In this document: piece after piece, positions 29,748 to 42,030 of the stretch | How positions within the stretch are numbered: position 1 is the stretch's first letter | Layout: each line of letters starts with the position of its first letter | Source: Azorinus chamasolen | Lineage: Eukaryota > Mollusca > Bivalvia > Cardiida > Solecurtidae | DNA length: 64,000 bases | NCBI GenBank assembly: GCA_963576725.1 | Contig: OY755241.1 | Span: 29,762,853-29,826,852 of the forward strand | Direction of reading: 5' to 3' | Notes under the pieces: generated by a model | Seen by the model: only the letters and a program-made list of their open reading frames with translations | What the model was told of the DNA's origin: nothing | Databases searched by the model: none | Position numbers and translations under genes: made by a program

Positions 29748-31156
29748 AGAAAAGGACATATTTATTCTGAGATATACGATAATTATACTGGGCTCATGCA
29801 AGGGGAGATAATCTCGACCATAATGTTTGTCCTTTTTCTTGAGGATTTAGAGTTAAATATTCAAGATCCAGATCTTATAGGAATAAGTATAGATGATATT
29901 ATACTTTCAATTTTACTTTTTGCCGATGACATTGTTGTCTTTGGTAGCTCGCCACATGACTTGCAATATAAAGTAGATAAAAGAATACTGCGAAACTTGG
30001 GGATTAGCAGTAAAATTGCTCGAAAATTAGTAATGGTGTTTAAGAAAAGGGGTGGTTTAAATGAAAATGAAAATTGGTCGTACGGGGTGAGATTTTAGAA
30101 ACAGTAAGTGACTTTAACTACCTTGGGGCGGTTTTCAACTACACTAGGAGCTTTGTTTTAAATCAAGAGTTTATAGTAGGTAAAGGACTGAGATCATTGA
30201 ATGCACTCATGGCCAATATTAACGGTTTGAACCTGAAATTTAGTGTTACATGTCAGTTATTTCATTCATGTGTAAGTTCTGTTTTGAATTATAGCTGTGA
30301 AGTATGGGGTTATATTTAATCTAAACAAATAGAACGAGTACACCGAAATATTTAAGAGGTTACTACACGTAAAGAGGTGTACATCGACATACAATATATA
30401 TGGTGAAATGGGTCGATATCCCTTATATATAAATCGTTAGAATTATTAAATATTGGTTGAAACTAGTTTCAACACAGAATGTAATATTACCTACTGTATA
30501 CAAAAATTTATTAGCCGATTATAGAAATGGCTAATCAAACTTGGGTGGGGATGGAATAAATGTGAGGTTGGGCGCCCGAAAAACGGTTTAACCCCCCCCC
30601 CCCCATTTACTTTTGTCACTGACCGTTCCAAGGCGGTACTTCCATCCCCCATATCGTATGTTTGTTTTTGTCTTTGTGCGTCTCCTTATATTTTTATAAT
30701 TATGTACATTTGCTTTTGCCTGTGTTGCTATTCGTGCAGCTGTTTGTTCTGTATGTGGTGTTTCCTGCATGACTCAATTTTGTACTTTGGTCACAAGTAT
30801 TTAAGCATTACTAGTAAATAATGGTTTTCCTGATGTTTGGATGGATCCAATAATTGTAAACCCGAAATCATTTCACAAAATATTTAAACAAAGATTAGTG
30901 GATGGTGTTATACAAGGTTGAGATGAGAATATCAATAGTAGCGGTGCACTAGCAACATACATACATTTTAAAAGCTGTGTCGGATTTGAAGCATATTTAG
31001 ATACATTGTCATATAAACTTAGATTTTATCTTGCTAGGCTGCGTCTGTCTTCACATTCATTAAAACAGAAACGGGGAGATACGGCAAAATTAGCATATCA
31101 AGAAATGAAAGATATTGTAGTTACTGTGAAACTCGTGATATTGAAGACGAGTTCCT
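29748..31156 (+). repeat. Tandem duplication within the LINE, copy 1
   Basis: About 1,410 bp, repeated immediately at 31,157-32,566 with only scattered differences (for example AGTAAAATT/ATACAATT and TATATTTAAT/TATACTTAAT). The junction word TTAGAAAAGGA occurs at both starts. Confidence 0.9.
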
Positions 31157-32566
31157 TAGAAAAGGAAATATTTATTCTGTGATATACGATAATTATACTG
31201 GGCTCATGCAAGGGGAGATAATCTCGACCATAATGTTTGTCCTTTTCCTTGAGGATTTAGAGTTAAATATTCAAGATCCAGATCTTATAGGAATAAGTAT
31301 AGATGATATTATACTTTCAATTTTACTTTTTGCCGATGACATTGTTGTCTTTGGTAGCTCGCCACATGACTTGCAATATAAAGTAGATAAAAGAATACTG
31401 CGAAACTTGGGGATTAGCAATACAATTGCTCGAAAATTAGTAATGGTGTTTAAGAAAAGGGGTGGTTTAAATGAAAATGAAAATTGGTCGTACGGGGTGA
31501 GATTTTAGAAACAGTAAGTGACTTTAACTACCTTGGGGCGGTTTTCAACTACACTAGGAGCTTTGTTTTAAATCAAGAGTTTATAGTAGGTAAAGGACTG
31601 AGATCATTGAATGCACTCATGGCCAATATTAACGGTTTGAACCTGAAATTTAGTGTTACATGTCAGTTATTTCATGCATGTGTAAGTTCTGTTTTGAATT
31701 ATAGCTGTGAAGTATGGGGTTATACTTAATCTAAACAAATAGAACGAGTACACCGAAATATTTAAGAGGTTACTACACGTGAAGAGGTGTACATCGACAT
31801 ACAATATATATGGTGAAATGGGTCGATATCCCTTATATATAAATCGTTAGAATTATTAAATATTGGTTGAAACTAGTTTTAACACAGAATGTAATATTAT
31901 CTACTGTATACAATAATTTATTAGCCGATTATAGAAATGGTTAATCAAACTTGGGTGGGGATGGAATAAATGTGAGGTTGGGCGACCAAAAAACGGTTTA
32001 ACCCCCCCCCCCCCCCATTGACTTTTGTCACTGACCGTTCCAAGGCGGTACTTCCATCCCCCATATCGTATGTTTGTTTTTGTCTTTGTGCGTCTCCTTA
32101 TATTTTTATAATTATGTACATTTGCTTTTGCCTGTGTTGCTATTCGTGCAGCTGTTTGTTCTGTATGTGGTGTTTCCTGCATGACTCAATTTTGTACTTT
32201 GGTCACAAGTATTTAAGCATTACTAGTAAATAATGGTTTTCCTGATGTTTGGATGGATCCAATAATTGTAAACCCGAAATCATTTCACAAAATATTTAAA
32301 CAAAGATTAGTGGATGGTGTTATACAAGGTTGAGATGAGAATATCAATAGTAGCGGTGCACTAGCAACATACATACATTTTAAAAGCTGTTTCGGATTTG
32401 AAGCATATTTAGATACATTGTCATATAAACTTAGATTTTATCTTGCTAGGCTGCGTCTGTCTTCACATTCATTAAAATAGAAACGGGGAGATACGGCAAA
32501 ATTAGCATATCAAGAAATGAAAGATATTGTAGTTACTGTGAAACTCGTGATATTGAAGACGAGTTT
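31157..32566 (+). repeat. Tandem duplication within the LINE, copy 2
   Basis: Second copy, near-identical to 29,748-31,156. It contains the same RT fragment (FADDIVVFGSSP), a poly-C run that is longer here (17 versus 14-15), and the same embedded retroelement 3' module (GTCACTGACCGTTCCAAGGC ... TGTGGTGTTTCCTGCATGAC). Confidence 0.9.
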
Positions 32567-33117
32567 CATTTTGTTCTTTATGTAGTTCATACACAGACCT
32601 GCGTAAGAAATATATAAACAAGTGTTCTTATGCTAGACCAAGTTTTGTAAAGTTTTACACTACAAGCTACTACAGCGTCAAAACCGTCAGGAATTAGTTA
32701 AACTGGCTCTCTATATAAAGTATTCCTTTTGCATGAGAAACGCACTTGTTAACGCTTACATATAAGTCATCTCAAATCTGAATAGACAGCACTTAATGCA
32801 CAACGTAATTAAATCGATTGTAATTGTAATATACTGTCATTCTGAAAGATCATTTGACCTATGTTACATATTCTATGTATTTTGTATTTATAACAACAAC
32901 GTACATGCTTGTACAAGTTGAATAAAGATATGTTCTGTTCTGTTCCTAAAATAATGCTCATTTTCTGTTTCGTTTACACATGTTTCATTGTACATAAACG
33001 TCCTATCTCTCATTATGCACATAGCGTTACTGAAAACATAATGATAGTTTGCCAAAGATTAACTTGTCTCTATTTAGTTCCGTCTCACAATGCAACATCA
33101 TGTTTGCAGATATTTAA

Positions 33118-33275
33118 GAAATGAATGACGTGCTTCCGGTGTTCATGAGGTTATGCAACGCATAGCTTTACGAGCAAAGTTAGTGAAGCCCGAAGGGCTT
33201 CACGTGAATCTTTGCTCGTAAATCTATGGGTTGCATAACACATGAACACCGGGAGCACGTCATTTATTTCTTATA
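33118..33275. mobile_element. Foldback element
   Basis: AATGAATGACGTGCTTCCGG...GTTATGCAAC pairs with GTTGCATAAC...GAGCACGTCATTTATT. Inner arms TTTACGAGCAAAG and CTTTGCTCGTAAA surround GTGAAGCCCGAAGGGCTTCAC. A second, single-armed copy follows at 33,308-33,350. Confidence 0.8.
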
Positions 33276-33350
33276 TTTATATTCCATTGTATTTCTTATA
33301 TTTAAAAAATGAATGACGCACTTCCGGTGTTCATGAGGTTATGCAACTTT

Positions 33351-34175
33351 CTTTTTAGAATAAGGTTACATAAGGACGTTGCAGGGCGAATGTAAATATT
33401 CTGTAGTACACTAGTCATCAATTAAATTATGCTTGTATTTCCTTGTTATAAACACCTAGTCAATTATTCACATTTGCCTTAAAGTTGAACATATTTAAAA
33501 CAAATGACCATTTCCTCAACATAATTGCCTTTAGAACCCTTTTAACTGTTTGATTGTTACAATTATTTCAGAAAATGAAACATAGCTGCAATATAGATCC
33601 TGCTTTTACAGTTTTGTATTGTACTTATTTACCAACATTGTATCATTTGTTTCAGACCCACCTCGGCCTTTATGTTCTACTATATTATCAGTTTATCCAT
33701 TTCAAAGCTCACAACAAAAACACTTAAGTTTGTCTTTTTAAACTATTCCTCCTTGCCTTCAATGTCATAGTAGCAAAAGACTTGACAACAAACTATACAG
33801 TCAGTTTATTTCAGCTTACTTTGTACATTTATTATTTATACATCTTATTTCAATGTTTACATGTACTAGCATTTCACTCTGCAATAATTACTTTGACATT
33901 TATGAGCCATACACGATGTTAAAACTTTTTTATGCCATTAGATGTGTCCAAAACACCCTACTTCAAACAGACCGTCTGCATTTTGAAAATATCAACAAAA
34001 GACAGTTACATCCATATTAAATTCATACAGTTGACAATTTATAACTCTATTACACAATCTTCCCAGCATTTCGTTTGCCCGCGCTCTCTGTTGCTGCCTC
34101 TGCAGCAACTTTTGTACTTGTATTTTAATGATATAGAATTATACTTTTTGCCATGAGATAACTGGTATACATATG
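33351..34175. other. AT-rich intergenic DNA, nothing recognised
   Basis: No gene, hairpin or tandem repeat could be supported. The 74-aa frame at 33,932 has no family signature. Confidence 0.5.
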
Positions 34176-34382
34176 TACAGTAAAACCTCTCTTAACCGGC
34201 AGTTAAATTTAGCATGAATATCGCTCTTGGAGACAGGTGGCAGCTTAATGCAGGGTGAAAGTCATGCAGAAAGCTCCTAGAGGAGCTTTCTGCATGACTT
34301 TCACCCTGCATTAAGCAGCCACCTGCCTAAAAGTATTTAAATTATTATCTACTAGAATTCCGGTTAGAGAGGTTATACTGTA
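34176..34382. mobile_element. Family D hairpin MITE upstream of C1q gene 2
   Basis: TACAGTAAAACCTCTCTTAA and GGTTAGAGAGGTTATACTGTA at the ends. The arms ACAGGTGGCAGCTTAATGCA...GCAGAAAGCTCC pair almost perfectly with GGAGCTTTCTGC...TGCATTAAGCAGCCACCTG. Confidence 0.9.
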
Positions 34383-34423
34383 TGTACAAACGGGCGTCAG
34401 TACCCAAATATAAATATCGCCAT

Positions 34424-34515
34424 TCTCCACCAAACGCAAAATTGAGACGACTCGTTAGAATAGTCTCGAAGAGGCGAGTCTATAGAGTGGTCACAGTATT
34501 GGGGTTGGTGGAGAA
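34424..34515. mobile_element. Short inverted-repeat element (TTCTCCACCAA ends)
   Basis: CATTCTCCACCAAACGC and GGTTGGTGGAGAATG are inverted, and GGTCACAGTA is subterminal. A similar unit lies at 47,598-47,662, in both cases upstream of an MKRF-type C1q exon 1. Confidence 0.65.
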
Positions 34516-34654
34516 TGTTTTAATATATGCATCTTATCTTTAGCTTTGGTTGTTTTGTGATTATTACACGACCGACAGCATACTTGCCTTTTGAAGTCAG
34601 CATTAGTTCTCACAGTTCATATCAACTCAAGTACAGTGATAACGGAATTTGCAG

Positions 34655-34740
34655 CTCGAGATAAGATTTGAAACAAAATTACTCTTATACATATGTGTGA
34701 GTCCATGAGATAGAGTAAAGATAAGACTTTATATCGTATT
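34655..34740 (+). promoter_or_regulatory. Putative promoter of C1q gene 2
   Basis: AGATAAG occurs at 34,659-34,665 and 34,719-34,725, followed by a TATA-like ACTTTATATCG at about 34,728. The block is conserved before the dead exon at 48,580 (GCTCGAGATAAGATTTGAAA; AGTAAAGATAAGACTTTA). Confidence 0.5.
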
Positions 34741-34788
34741 TATTGAAACGACAGTCTGTTTGAAGACTCAACAGTAAACCATTTAGCC

Positions 34789-36375
34789 ATGAAGCGATTC
34801 GTTTTTGTTGTGTGTTTCTATTTGTCCGTGGCATGTACTGCTGCTTCCTCTTCCGAACGGGAGGTGAGCGTAGACAAAGCCACTATGGAGTACCTGATCC
34901 GCCGCATTGAAGTGTTAGAAAATCGCGAGGCGTGGTTTCGGGAGGAGTTAGCAGTAGTGCGAAAGAAACAGGAAAGGCAGGGTAAGGAGATTGTAAATCT
35001 CCGTCGCTTGTTAGGAGATAGAACCTGGCAAAAGGAAACACAAGGGAAGGACGTTGTTACGGATGACCAGAAACGATCGGATACATATGCTACTGAAGCT
35101 CATTCTACAGATGGTGGACAGATAAGTTCGGGTTAGTTACAATAGTGTTTACCACGAATTATTACCGTAATATTGACGTTTATTATCCACTCCTATATAG
35201 CTATACGTTTATAACTGATCTTCGCTAATACTAGTTCTTGTCATTGTAATGAGAGTCTTAAATATATACCCAGCGTTTATCCATATAGTAAATATATTTC
35301 ACAAAGGTCGTCCCTGTTTGTTAATATTATTGCCAGTCGGTATAAAATAAAATTAGGTTCCAAAATAAATCGGCTGTAAATGACAAATAGTAAAGTCCAG
35401 TGTGAAAAGTCACACACAAGATGCAACCATTGCCACAAAACACATATAAAATAATTGACACATCCAGACACGCGTGCATGAAACAAATATCAAATACCAA
35501 CAAACGCACAAGTACAAAAACACAAGACAAGCATAAACGTAAGGGTTACAAAACGGGTACCACCTTGGAACGGTTAGTGGCAAAACCGACACTGTATGTA
35601 ACAAAATCACGAAGCTGTATAAGATTTTATTTCAATGTTCTAGTTATTAGGAAAAAGGCATATAGTTTGCATTTAAGATTTGATAAATAGAGGAGTTGTT
35701 GTTACAGCTACATGTCCTGACATTTGTCTACTGATGAACTATAAGAAAAATGTTCGGAATATGTATTGGTATCTATTAATTTAGATGTATTGAAAGTGTA
35801 TGATATAATATTTCTATACTTCGCTGTTCTTTCCTATTTCCGACTTCCTCCCTCTCTCTATAAAAACTGCACAACCTCAATTATTATATATAACTTGTTC
35901 TGGTACTGTTTTTACAGATGACCGTAAACAAAGAATACGTCAATCTGAAGTCGACGTTAATGTGGCATTTTTTTCAACACTCTCTACCGATTCCTATCAT
36001 CTCGGTAAAAACCAGATCCTAGCTTTTGATCACATCGAGACAAACGAAGGCAACGCTTATAACCCTCATACAGGCGCGTTCATTGCCCCGGTGCCAGGGA
36101 CCTATGTCTTCTCCACAACTGTTACAACCAAAGAACGTTCTATAGCACACTTTGCGTTTACTCTAAATGGAAGAAGTGTAACTACTATGTATGTTAACGG
36201 CGTAGAATCCTGGTACGAATCCTCCACCCAAACGATCGTGCTAAAGCTTCACCAGGGAGACGAGGTATCTATCATCCACACAGATTCGGACAAGAACATT
36301 GCTGGCGGTCACTTTTCCATATTTTCCGGTTTCTTGTTGCGTCAGTCAATTGCTAGCTCCAATATTGTTGGCTAG
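34789..36375 (+). CDS. Secreted coiled-coil C1q-domain protein, gene 2
   Basis: Exons 34,789-35,131 and 35,918-36,375 join in phase 1 (donor TTCG|GTTAGT is slightly weak; acceptor TTTTTACAG|ATGACC), giving 266 aa. The signal peptide is FVFVVCFYLSVACTAASS. The stalk is YLIRRIEVLENREAWFREE to LRRLLGDRT. The C1q domain starts near VNVAFFSTLS and contains FDHIETNEGNAYNPHTGAF, PGTYVFSTTVTTKERSIAHF and GFLLRQS, ending NIVG. It differs from genes 1, 3 and 5 mainly in the signal peptide and first stalk residues, so it belongs to a second subfamily shared with the dead exon at 48,580. A family G MITE lies in its 3' UTR before the AATAAA at 36,662. Likely a secreted pattern-recognition protein by family; the ligand is unknown. 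Confidence 0.94.
35395..35610 (-). mobile_element. Retroelement 3' module in intron of C1q gene 2
   Basis: The + strand shows ACACAAGATGCAACCATTGC...ACAAACGCACAAGTACAAAA and CACCTTGGAACGGTTAGTGG, the reverse complement of the CTGACCGTTCCAAGGCGGT module. It is antisense to the gene. Confidence 0.7.
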
Positions 36376-36405
36376 TAATGCCTTCACTGATGTCCATGTT
36401 TGTGT

Positions 36406-36655
36406 TTAACCCTTCGCTTGCTGAATTTTAAAATATATTTCTCCTTCTTTACCCATGCCCTGTTGTATAATTACATATATCTTCACTGTGTACAAGTATT
36501 TCGCTGTGCAATCACTGCTGTGGAGTGCACTGGTTGCACAATCAACTTGTAAATGGTGCAGACCCTGATGAGACAGCTCCTGCAGGAGCTGTCTCATCTG
36601 GGTCTTCACTATTTACAGGTAGGTATTTTGACGCGATTAGCAAGCGAAGGGTTAG
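36406..36655. mobile_element. Family G hairpin MITE in the 3' UTR of C1q gene 2
   Basis: TTAACCCTTCGCTTGCTGAA and TTAGCAAGCGAAGGGTTAG. The hairpin GTGCAGACCCTGATGAGACA / TGTCTCATCTGGGTCTTCAC is perfect around GCTCCTGCAGGAGC. It lies between the stop (36,375) and the first AATAAA (36,662). Confidence 0.88.
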
Positions 36656-36661
36656 TAACAC

Positions 36662-36667
36662 AATAAA
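36662..36667 (+). terminator. Likely polyadenylation signal of C1q gene 2
   Basis: First AATAAA after the stop, immediately past the inserted MITE. A further AATAAA is at about 36,703. Confidence 0.55.
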
Positions 36668-36719
36668 ATGTTGTCATATATGGTGTCTGTGTTCAGCTGG
36701 AAATAAACCGTGCAGATTA

Positions 36720-36994
36720 TGTGTGTGAGTGCGTGTGTGAATTTTACGTGATGGTAATATTTAGCATATTTGCAACTCACGGTTTTAAACCCAAAGTGTG
36801 TCCTAATAATATGAGTAATGCCGTCTTTATATTTATATCTATTATAAAATGCGTGCGTGTGTTATGTGAGTGTAAAAGTGTGTTTGTGTGGACGAGAGCA
36901 CTTAATTTGTGCTTCTGAAGTTGTATTGTTAGTTTATTGTTTACTGTATACATGGTTAAAGAGGAAAAACAAGACTATATCAATACTTATGTGC
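36720..36994. other. Downstream region, no feature
   Basis: GTGTGTGAGTGCGTGTGTG-rich DNA with no recognised gene. A similar phrase (GAGAGCACTTAATTTGTGCT, about 36,894) recurs near 39,335. Confidence 0.4.
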
Positions 36995-37405
<411 letters not shown>

Positions 37406-37869
37406 ACATAATAATTATGAAACATAATCAGTATTTCGGCGCACTTGGTGGTACATTAACAATAATGTATCACATCCGTAAAGACTGAAGTGTTGGAGGA
37501 GGTCTTATATATTAAACTCGTGAATACGACCTTTGTTCTCTGCTGCGTGTTATTAGTTTGGTCAATGAACTTGAAAACTTATACCACTCTAATTGTTATT
37601 GGTAGACAAATGGAAGAGACAATTACCGATAATGAAGGAAACAAAGACAACACACACGGATCTCGTACGATACGCTATATAGAAGTGTGATAGATGTCAA
37701 ATCCATCGCTAATCGTACGTATAGCGTGTGTCCATATATCATACGTTTATATTGACAAAAGATACATTTTCGATGAGTGGACAAAAGCCTATCGGACAAT
37801 TGCCCTTCCAACAAAAGACAAAAAGCGTTATTTTATGTGCATATACTGAATATATATTGTGCAAATAGA
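37406..37869. other. Intergenic, nothing recognised
   Basis: No gene or repeat could be supported. Confidence 0.4.
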
Positions 37870-38060
37870 ATAAATTCTGTAAGGGGTGATCCCCGAGAGC
37901 AAAAATTGCAACACAAAAAGAGAAAATTGCAGACTCGGTTTTATTGAGTCTGTTCATGAACAGTAATTGAAAGTGCAAGACTGCTCACGCCCCTAGCACC
38001 GGCTTAGCGGTATTCAATTTTCAGAACAAGAAGTACTGAAATTCATGATCTCGAAGCCAT
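37870..38060 (-). repeat. Dispersed repeat R3 (CCGAGTCTGCAATTTTCTC type)
   Basis: Minus-strand copy of a repeat also at 48,336-48,516, 49,240-49,350 and 51,770-51,890 (+). The landmark on its own sense strand is CTCAATAAAACCGAGTCTGC, which carries AATAAA and looks like an element 3' end or LTR R region. Flanks GGTGATCCCCGAGAGC and CTTCGAGATCATGAATTTCA are shared. Confidence 0.75.
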
Positions 38061-38229
38061 AATTCAGTCACTCTTGATAAGGGTCTACTCTGTAAATATG
38101 TGCAAAGAGCATTTTAGATGAAATATGAATTGTGTATTGCTAAATAAATCTTTTTAAACGGTTTAATGCATCCACTGTCAACAAGATGTTTTCTACTCTG
38201 TACACAATGCTTCCTAATCATAGATAAAC

Positions 38230-39130
38230 TGTGTGTGCCATATATCGTCAGGTTATTGGTATTCCTATGGGTACGAATTGTGCACCACTTGTCGCAGATT
38301 TGTTTGAGATAACTCATGTTGAGCTTGAATCCCCAATCTCATGGAGATGTCATAAAAGCCTGCGATGAAACATCTCGATATTTAGATATTTTCAATATAG
38401 ATAATCCTTTCTTTTATGCTATGATTACGGCTATTTACCAAAACGAACACAAATTGAATAAAGCTAACCCTTCTGAAACTCATGCAGCCTTTTTTATATA
38501 GACCTTAAACTTGACAATGGAATAATATCGTCAAAAAGTTATGACGAAAGCTCATTAAATGGGGTTTACAGATCTCAGCTTATTCGTTTCGCTAGAGCTA
38601 TTTCTTCCATTAGTTTTTTTAATAGTCGAAATATCATTTTAACTGAAAAGCTGGTTAAATACATTCTCTACATTTTACCATCGAAACGTACAAACATAGG
38701 CATGAAGGAAACACCACATACAAAACATACAGCCGCTCGAACAAAACCATACCAAGCAAACAACAAATGTATATAACTACCAAAACAAAGAGACACATAA
38801 AAAAAGACAAAACAAACTTCTCACAGCTGTATGATAAGGAGCTGTCATAAAATTACTGAGTGACGATACAAATTGATCTATCTTGTGCTATCATTCTAAT
38901 ACCAAGATATATATTTTAGAAAAAGCGAGTTTGGTAATGTGTTCTGAAACTTTTGCATAGGTTATGACGACACAACTTCTTCCCATATTGTATGTTTGTT
39001 TTGTCTTTGTGCGTCTCTTGATGTTTTTATAGTTATGTACAATTGCTGTTTCCTTGTGCTACTGTCCGGTCGACTGTTTGATCTGTATGTGGTGTTTCCT
39101 GTATGACTCATTATTCTACTTTTGAGTTTT
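38230..39130 (+). mobile_element. Degenerate reverse-transcriptase retroelement with 3' module
   Basis: VIGIPMGTNCAPLVADLF (38,250-38,308), RYLDIFNIDNPFF (38,375-38,412) and NKANPSETHAAFF are RT fragments with frameshifts. The 3' module follows near 38,985-39,125 (TTTGTGCGTCTCTTGATG, TGTGGTGTTTCCTGTATGAC). A related RT lies on the minus strand near 46,040 and 50,900. The clade (Penelope-like or LINE) is not certain. Confidence 0.7.
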
Positions 39131-40749
39131 ATGGGTTTTAGTTTTGGTTTAATGACGCATCTATATTATCGTTCTTGAGTATGCAAGAAATATTTAAATT
39201 ATGTGTATCGTTTGTGTATTGAATGTGAGGGCCTTGGTCTTTTTGCAGGGATCCTTTATGTTCTATATCCGTTGGCACTACGTAGTAGTGCACTAATTGG
39301 AGTGGAAAGATAAGGACCAGTCTATGAAGGTCATGTGCGAGCGAGCATTTTATTTGTGCTTCTGATGTTGTTGTGCACCGTTGCGTGGCATTTTCAAATT
39401 CCCTGTGTGTCCCCTATTCTATTTTTAATGAGAACAAATGTCAGTGAAAATCAAGAAATGAGTAAATTATGCATAAGATTTCCTTTCTTGAATGCAGCTC
39501 GCAGTAGTAAGAGTATAAAATAAATACTTAACTCAAGCATATTAACGTATAGAACAACAAGAGCTGTTACAGTCACGTGAAAAATATCCCCAAAGGATAT
39601 CACGGGCATTGTCTTTGACCCATTGTTTTGGGTTTTTCTTGGAGAACAAATGTGCCAAATTATATCATTATGCATTAAAACAAGACAGGTTTAGGGTCTC
39701 ACACAAGGCAAATTGTTCCACTTTTTTACCTTTTAGCTCTGTATATGGACTGGCTGTTTTAATTTCCGGAAAATAATTTCATTGCAAACCGCACTTAATT
39801 TCTATAACCCCTACTCCGATAAAAAAGCGGGAACATACATGTATCTGTTTGTACATAGTCTTTCCACACCTTCTTCCACCTAAACCTTGAATTTCTTTCA
39901 GACATCATAAAAAAGGGTTTACTTTCCACACCTTCTTCCACCTAAACCTTGAATTTCTTTCAGACATCATAAAAAAGGGTTTACAGGATTTCCATTCAAA
40001 ACACGTTTTGTTCCTGCTGATCACAGGGAACCGTCACAATGAAGTATTAACCTCGACAGAAAAAATGTACTAACACTAGATTTTTACAAATTATACCCCT
40101 CTCCCAAGTTATGCATCTGTTGACATTCAATCAAACGGTATATCGGGTAAAGCTTTTTGCCAATAAGTAGTCTAATGTATAGCATATGTAACTGCAAAGC
40201 GAAAAAGATGAAACGGTTCTCAGAAGCCACAAAGAAGAATCCCGAGAATCACAGTAATTTTTACAGGTAGGAAACGACCTCGAAACCGCTTGCTTACCGA
40301 CTTAACCGGCTATTTGAACGCTTGTCAGCACTGATACAGGGCTGCGTACAATAGCTAGTAAGCAACTGTGAGACTTACTGCGAAAACCGCGTTCGATTAA
40401 CTTTATGCACACTGTTGGACAGATGAACTTGTCTCCAAACTATTTGTTTTGGCTTTGAGCATCCATTGCACGTCAAGTGGCCAGTAATGAAAGCTGCAAG
40501 CTGACTGGACGAGAGACTAGTTTCGACCAATGAAATTTGCCATTACAATATTAGTCACATGATACAAACATGGTGTGGAAGTTGAAGAAACTGGAAAATG
40601 TTCGTTTGAACGCCCAACTTATGCGTCTTAGAAGTTAATCGGACACGGTTTTCGCAGAAAGTGTCACAAATGAATAGATAACTGCTTGTTATTAAAGGAA
40701 TAAAAAGGGACTTGTAGGATGTGTGACTCCTAACCCATTCTCTCATATT
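39131..40749. other. Intergenic; one 62-bp tandem duplication
   Basis: No gene is recognised. 39,861-39,984 is a direct duplication of 62 bp (TTTCCACACCTTCTTCCACC...AAAAAAGGGTTTAC). The rest is unremarkable. Confidence 0.55.
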
Positions 40750-41378
40750 GACCTATAGTTTTCTTATTAATGTATAAATCACGTTATAAATATTACAACA
40801 ACAGAAGACGTCTGGTTTATTTACTATGGAAGAATCTTGACACTTGACAGGTGGCTGCTTAATGCAGGGTGGAAACCATGCAGAAAGCTTCAAGACAATA
40901 TCCTGCCATCTATCTGTCTCTGGATTTGAGAGTTCATCATCATAAAGTACAGTATAACCTGTTTTAAGCAGCCATCAAAACGAGGTTTTATTATAGGTCG
41001 GTAAGGCATGTGGTGCCCTACTGCAGGCCAAAAGTAATGCAGAAACTTTCTACGGGAGCTTTCTTCATTTCTTTTGACCTTCATTAAGCAAGCATCTATT
41101 TTTAAGACTGCTATGTTCAATAAATGAATGGCCGCTTAGGGCAGGTTCTACAGTACTATGCACTGGTTGTACATGCCGTGCGTTGTAACATCACTGGGTT
41201 ATAATAGTCTTTTCTTTTCAAAACCCATTTCAGCTATCCATGTCTTTCAGTGACAAACTTTTGTTTAAAACGAGTGTGCGTATGTCGTTATAGTGCATTG
41301 TCCACTGTTCTTTACTATGCGCTTTGTAGATTAACTGTGTATTTTTCTTTCAAGGTGGTTTCATCGATGTGCATTGTA

Positions 41379-41615
41379 TTAACCAATTCTCTTCTACTAG
41401 CGCCTTTTGGTTCCTCTGTAAAAGTAGGTTATGTTTTAAACTAAACCATTGTGATAAATAGAGCATTTGCTCCATAGGAGCAAATGCTCTATTTACCACA
41501 AAGATTTCTGATATACACAATTCTAAAAGTTTCCATTATTCTAGTAAATGCTCGATTTCGGTAGATCTATTCAAAGAGGTTGAATCTAAACAAAGCCTAT
41601 GAGGGAATGGGTTAA
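41379..41615. mobile_element. Family C hairpin MITE
   Basis: TTAACCAATTCTCTTCTACT and GCCTATGAGGGAATGGGTTAA at the ends. Core GCTCCATAGGAGC as in its paralogue at 18,113. Confidence 0.85.
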
Positions 41616-41694
41616 TTACGTATTATACCTAGCTCCATCAGCTGTTTTAGCGTATAAAATAATCGTTCTCGAAAGTAGCATTTTGTGGTGCTAA

Positions 41695-42030
41695 TGTGCC
41701 CACTATCTATCGTTACAAGCCTATTTCAGTAATGCGGTCACTAGCTATCATTACACGCCTATTCCAGTAATTGCAGTCACTATCTATCACTACAAGTGTA
41801 TTCTAGTAATGCGGTCACTATCTGTCATACAAGCCTACTCCAGTAATGTGGGAAGCCTACTCCACTAATTTTGTCACTATCTACAATTACAAGCATATTG
41901 AAGTAATGATGTCACTATCATTGCAAGCCTATTCCAGTACTGAGGTCTCTATCTATCATGCAAGTCTATTGCAGTAATGTGCTCACTATCTATCATTATA
42001 AGCCATTTCAAGCGATGCGGTCAATATCTA
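41695..42030. repeat. 38-bp array, diverged copy
   Basis: TCACTATCTATC.TTACAAGC and CTATTCCAGTAATG units, more degenerate than at 20,645-20,975. Confidence 0.8.

Larger units (their letters stand above)
28320..32946 (+). mobile_element. Degenerate non-LTR retrotransposon (LINE), partly duplicated
   Basis: Reverse-transcriptase pieces in order on the + strand, with many stops: KAAGVDILLNSYF and GFYPDSWTQGIVFSLYKK (28,800-29,000), DAQFGFRSGRSNVDAVF and YCAFADLKRAFDS (29,500-29,650), GLMQGEIISTIMFVLFLEDL then LLFADDIVVFGSSP (29,790-29,960), and a YLGAVFNY tail (30,100). The 3' end near 32,920 reads AATAAAGATATGTTCTGTTC, a terminal poly(A)-signal plus short repeat. A 150-bp inverted repeat (29,062-29,210) interrupts the RT. 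From 29,748 the element carries a 1.41-kb tandem duplication. It is not functional. Confidence 0.85.
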
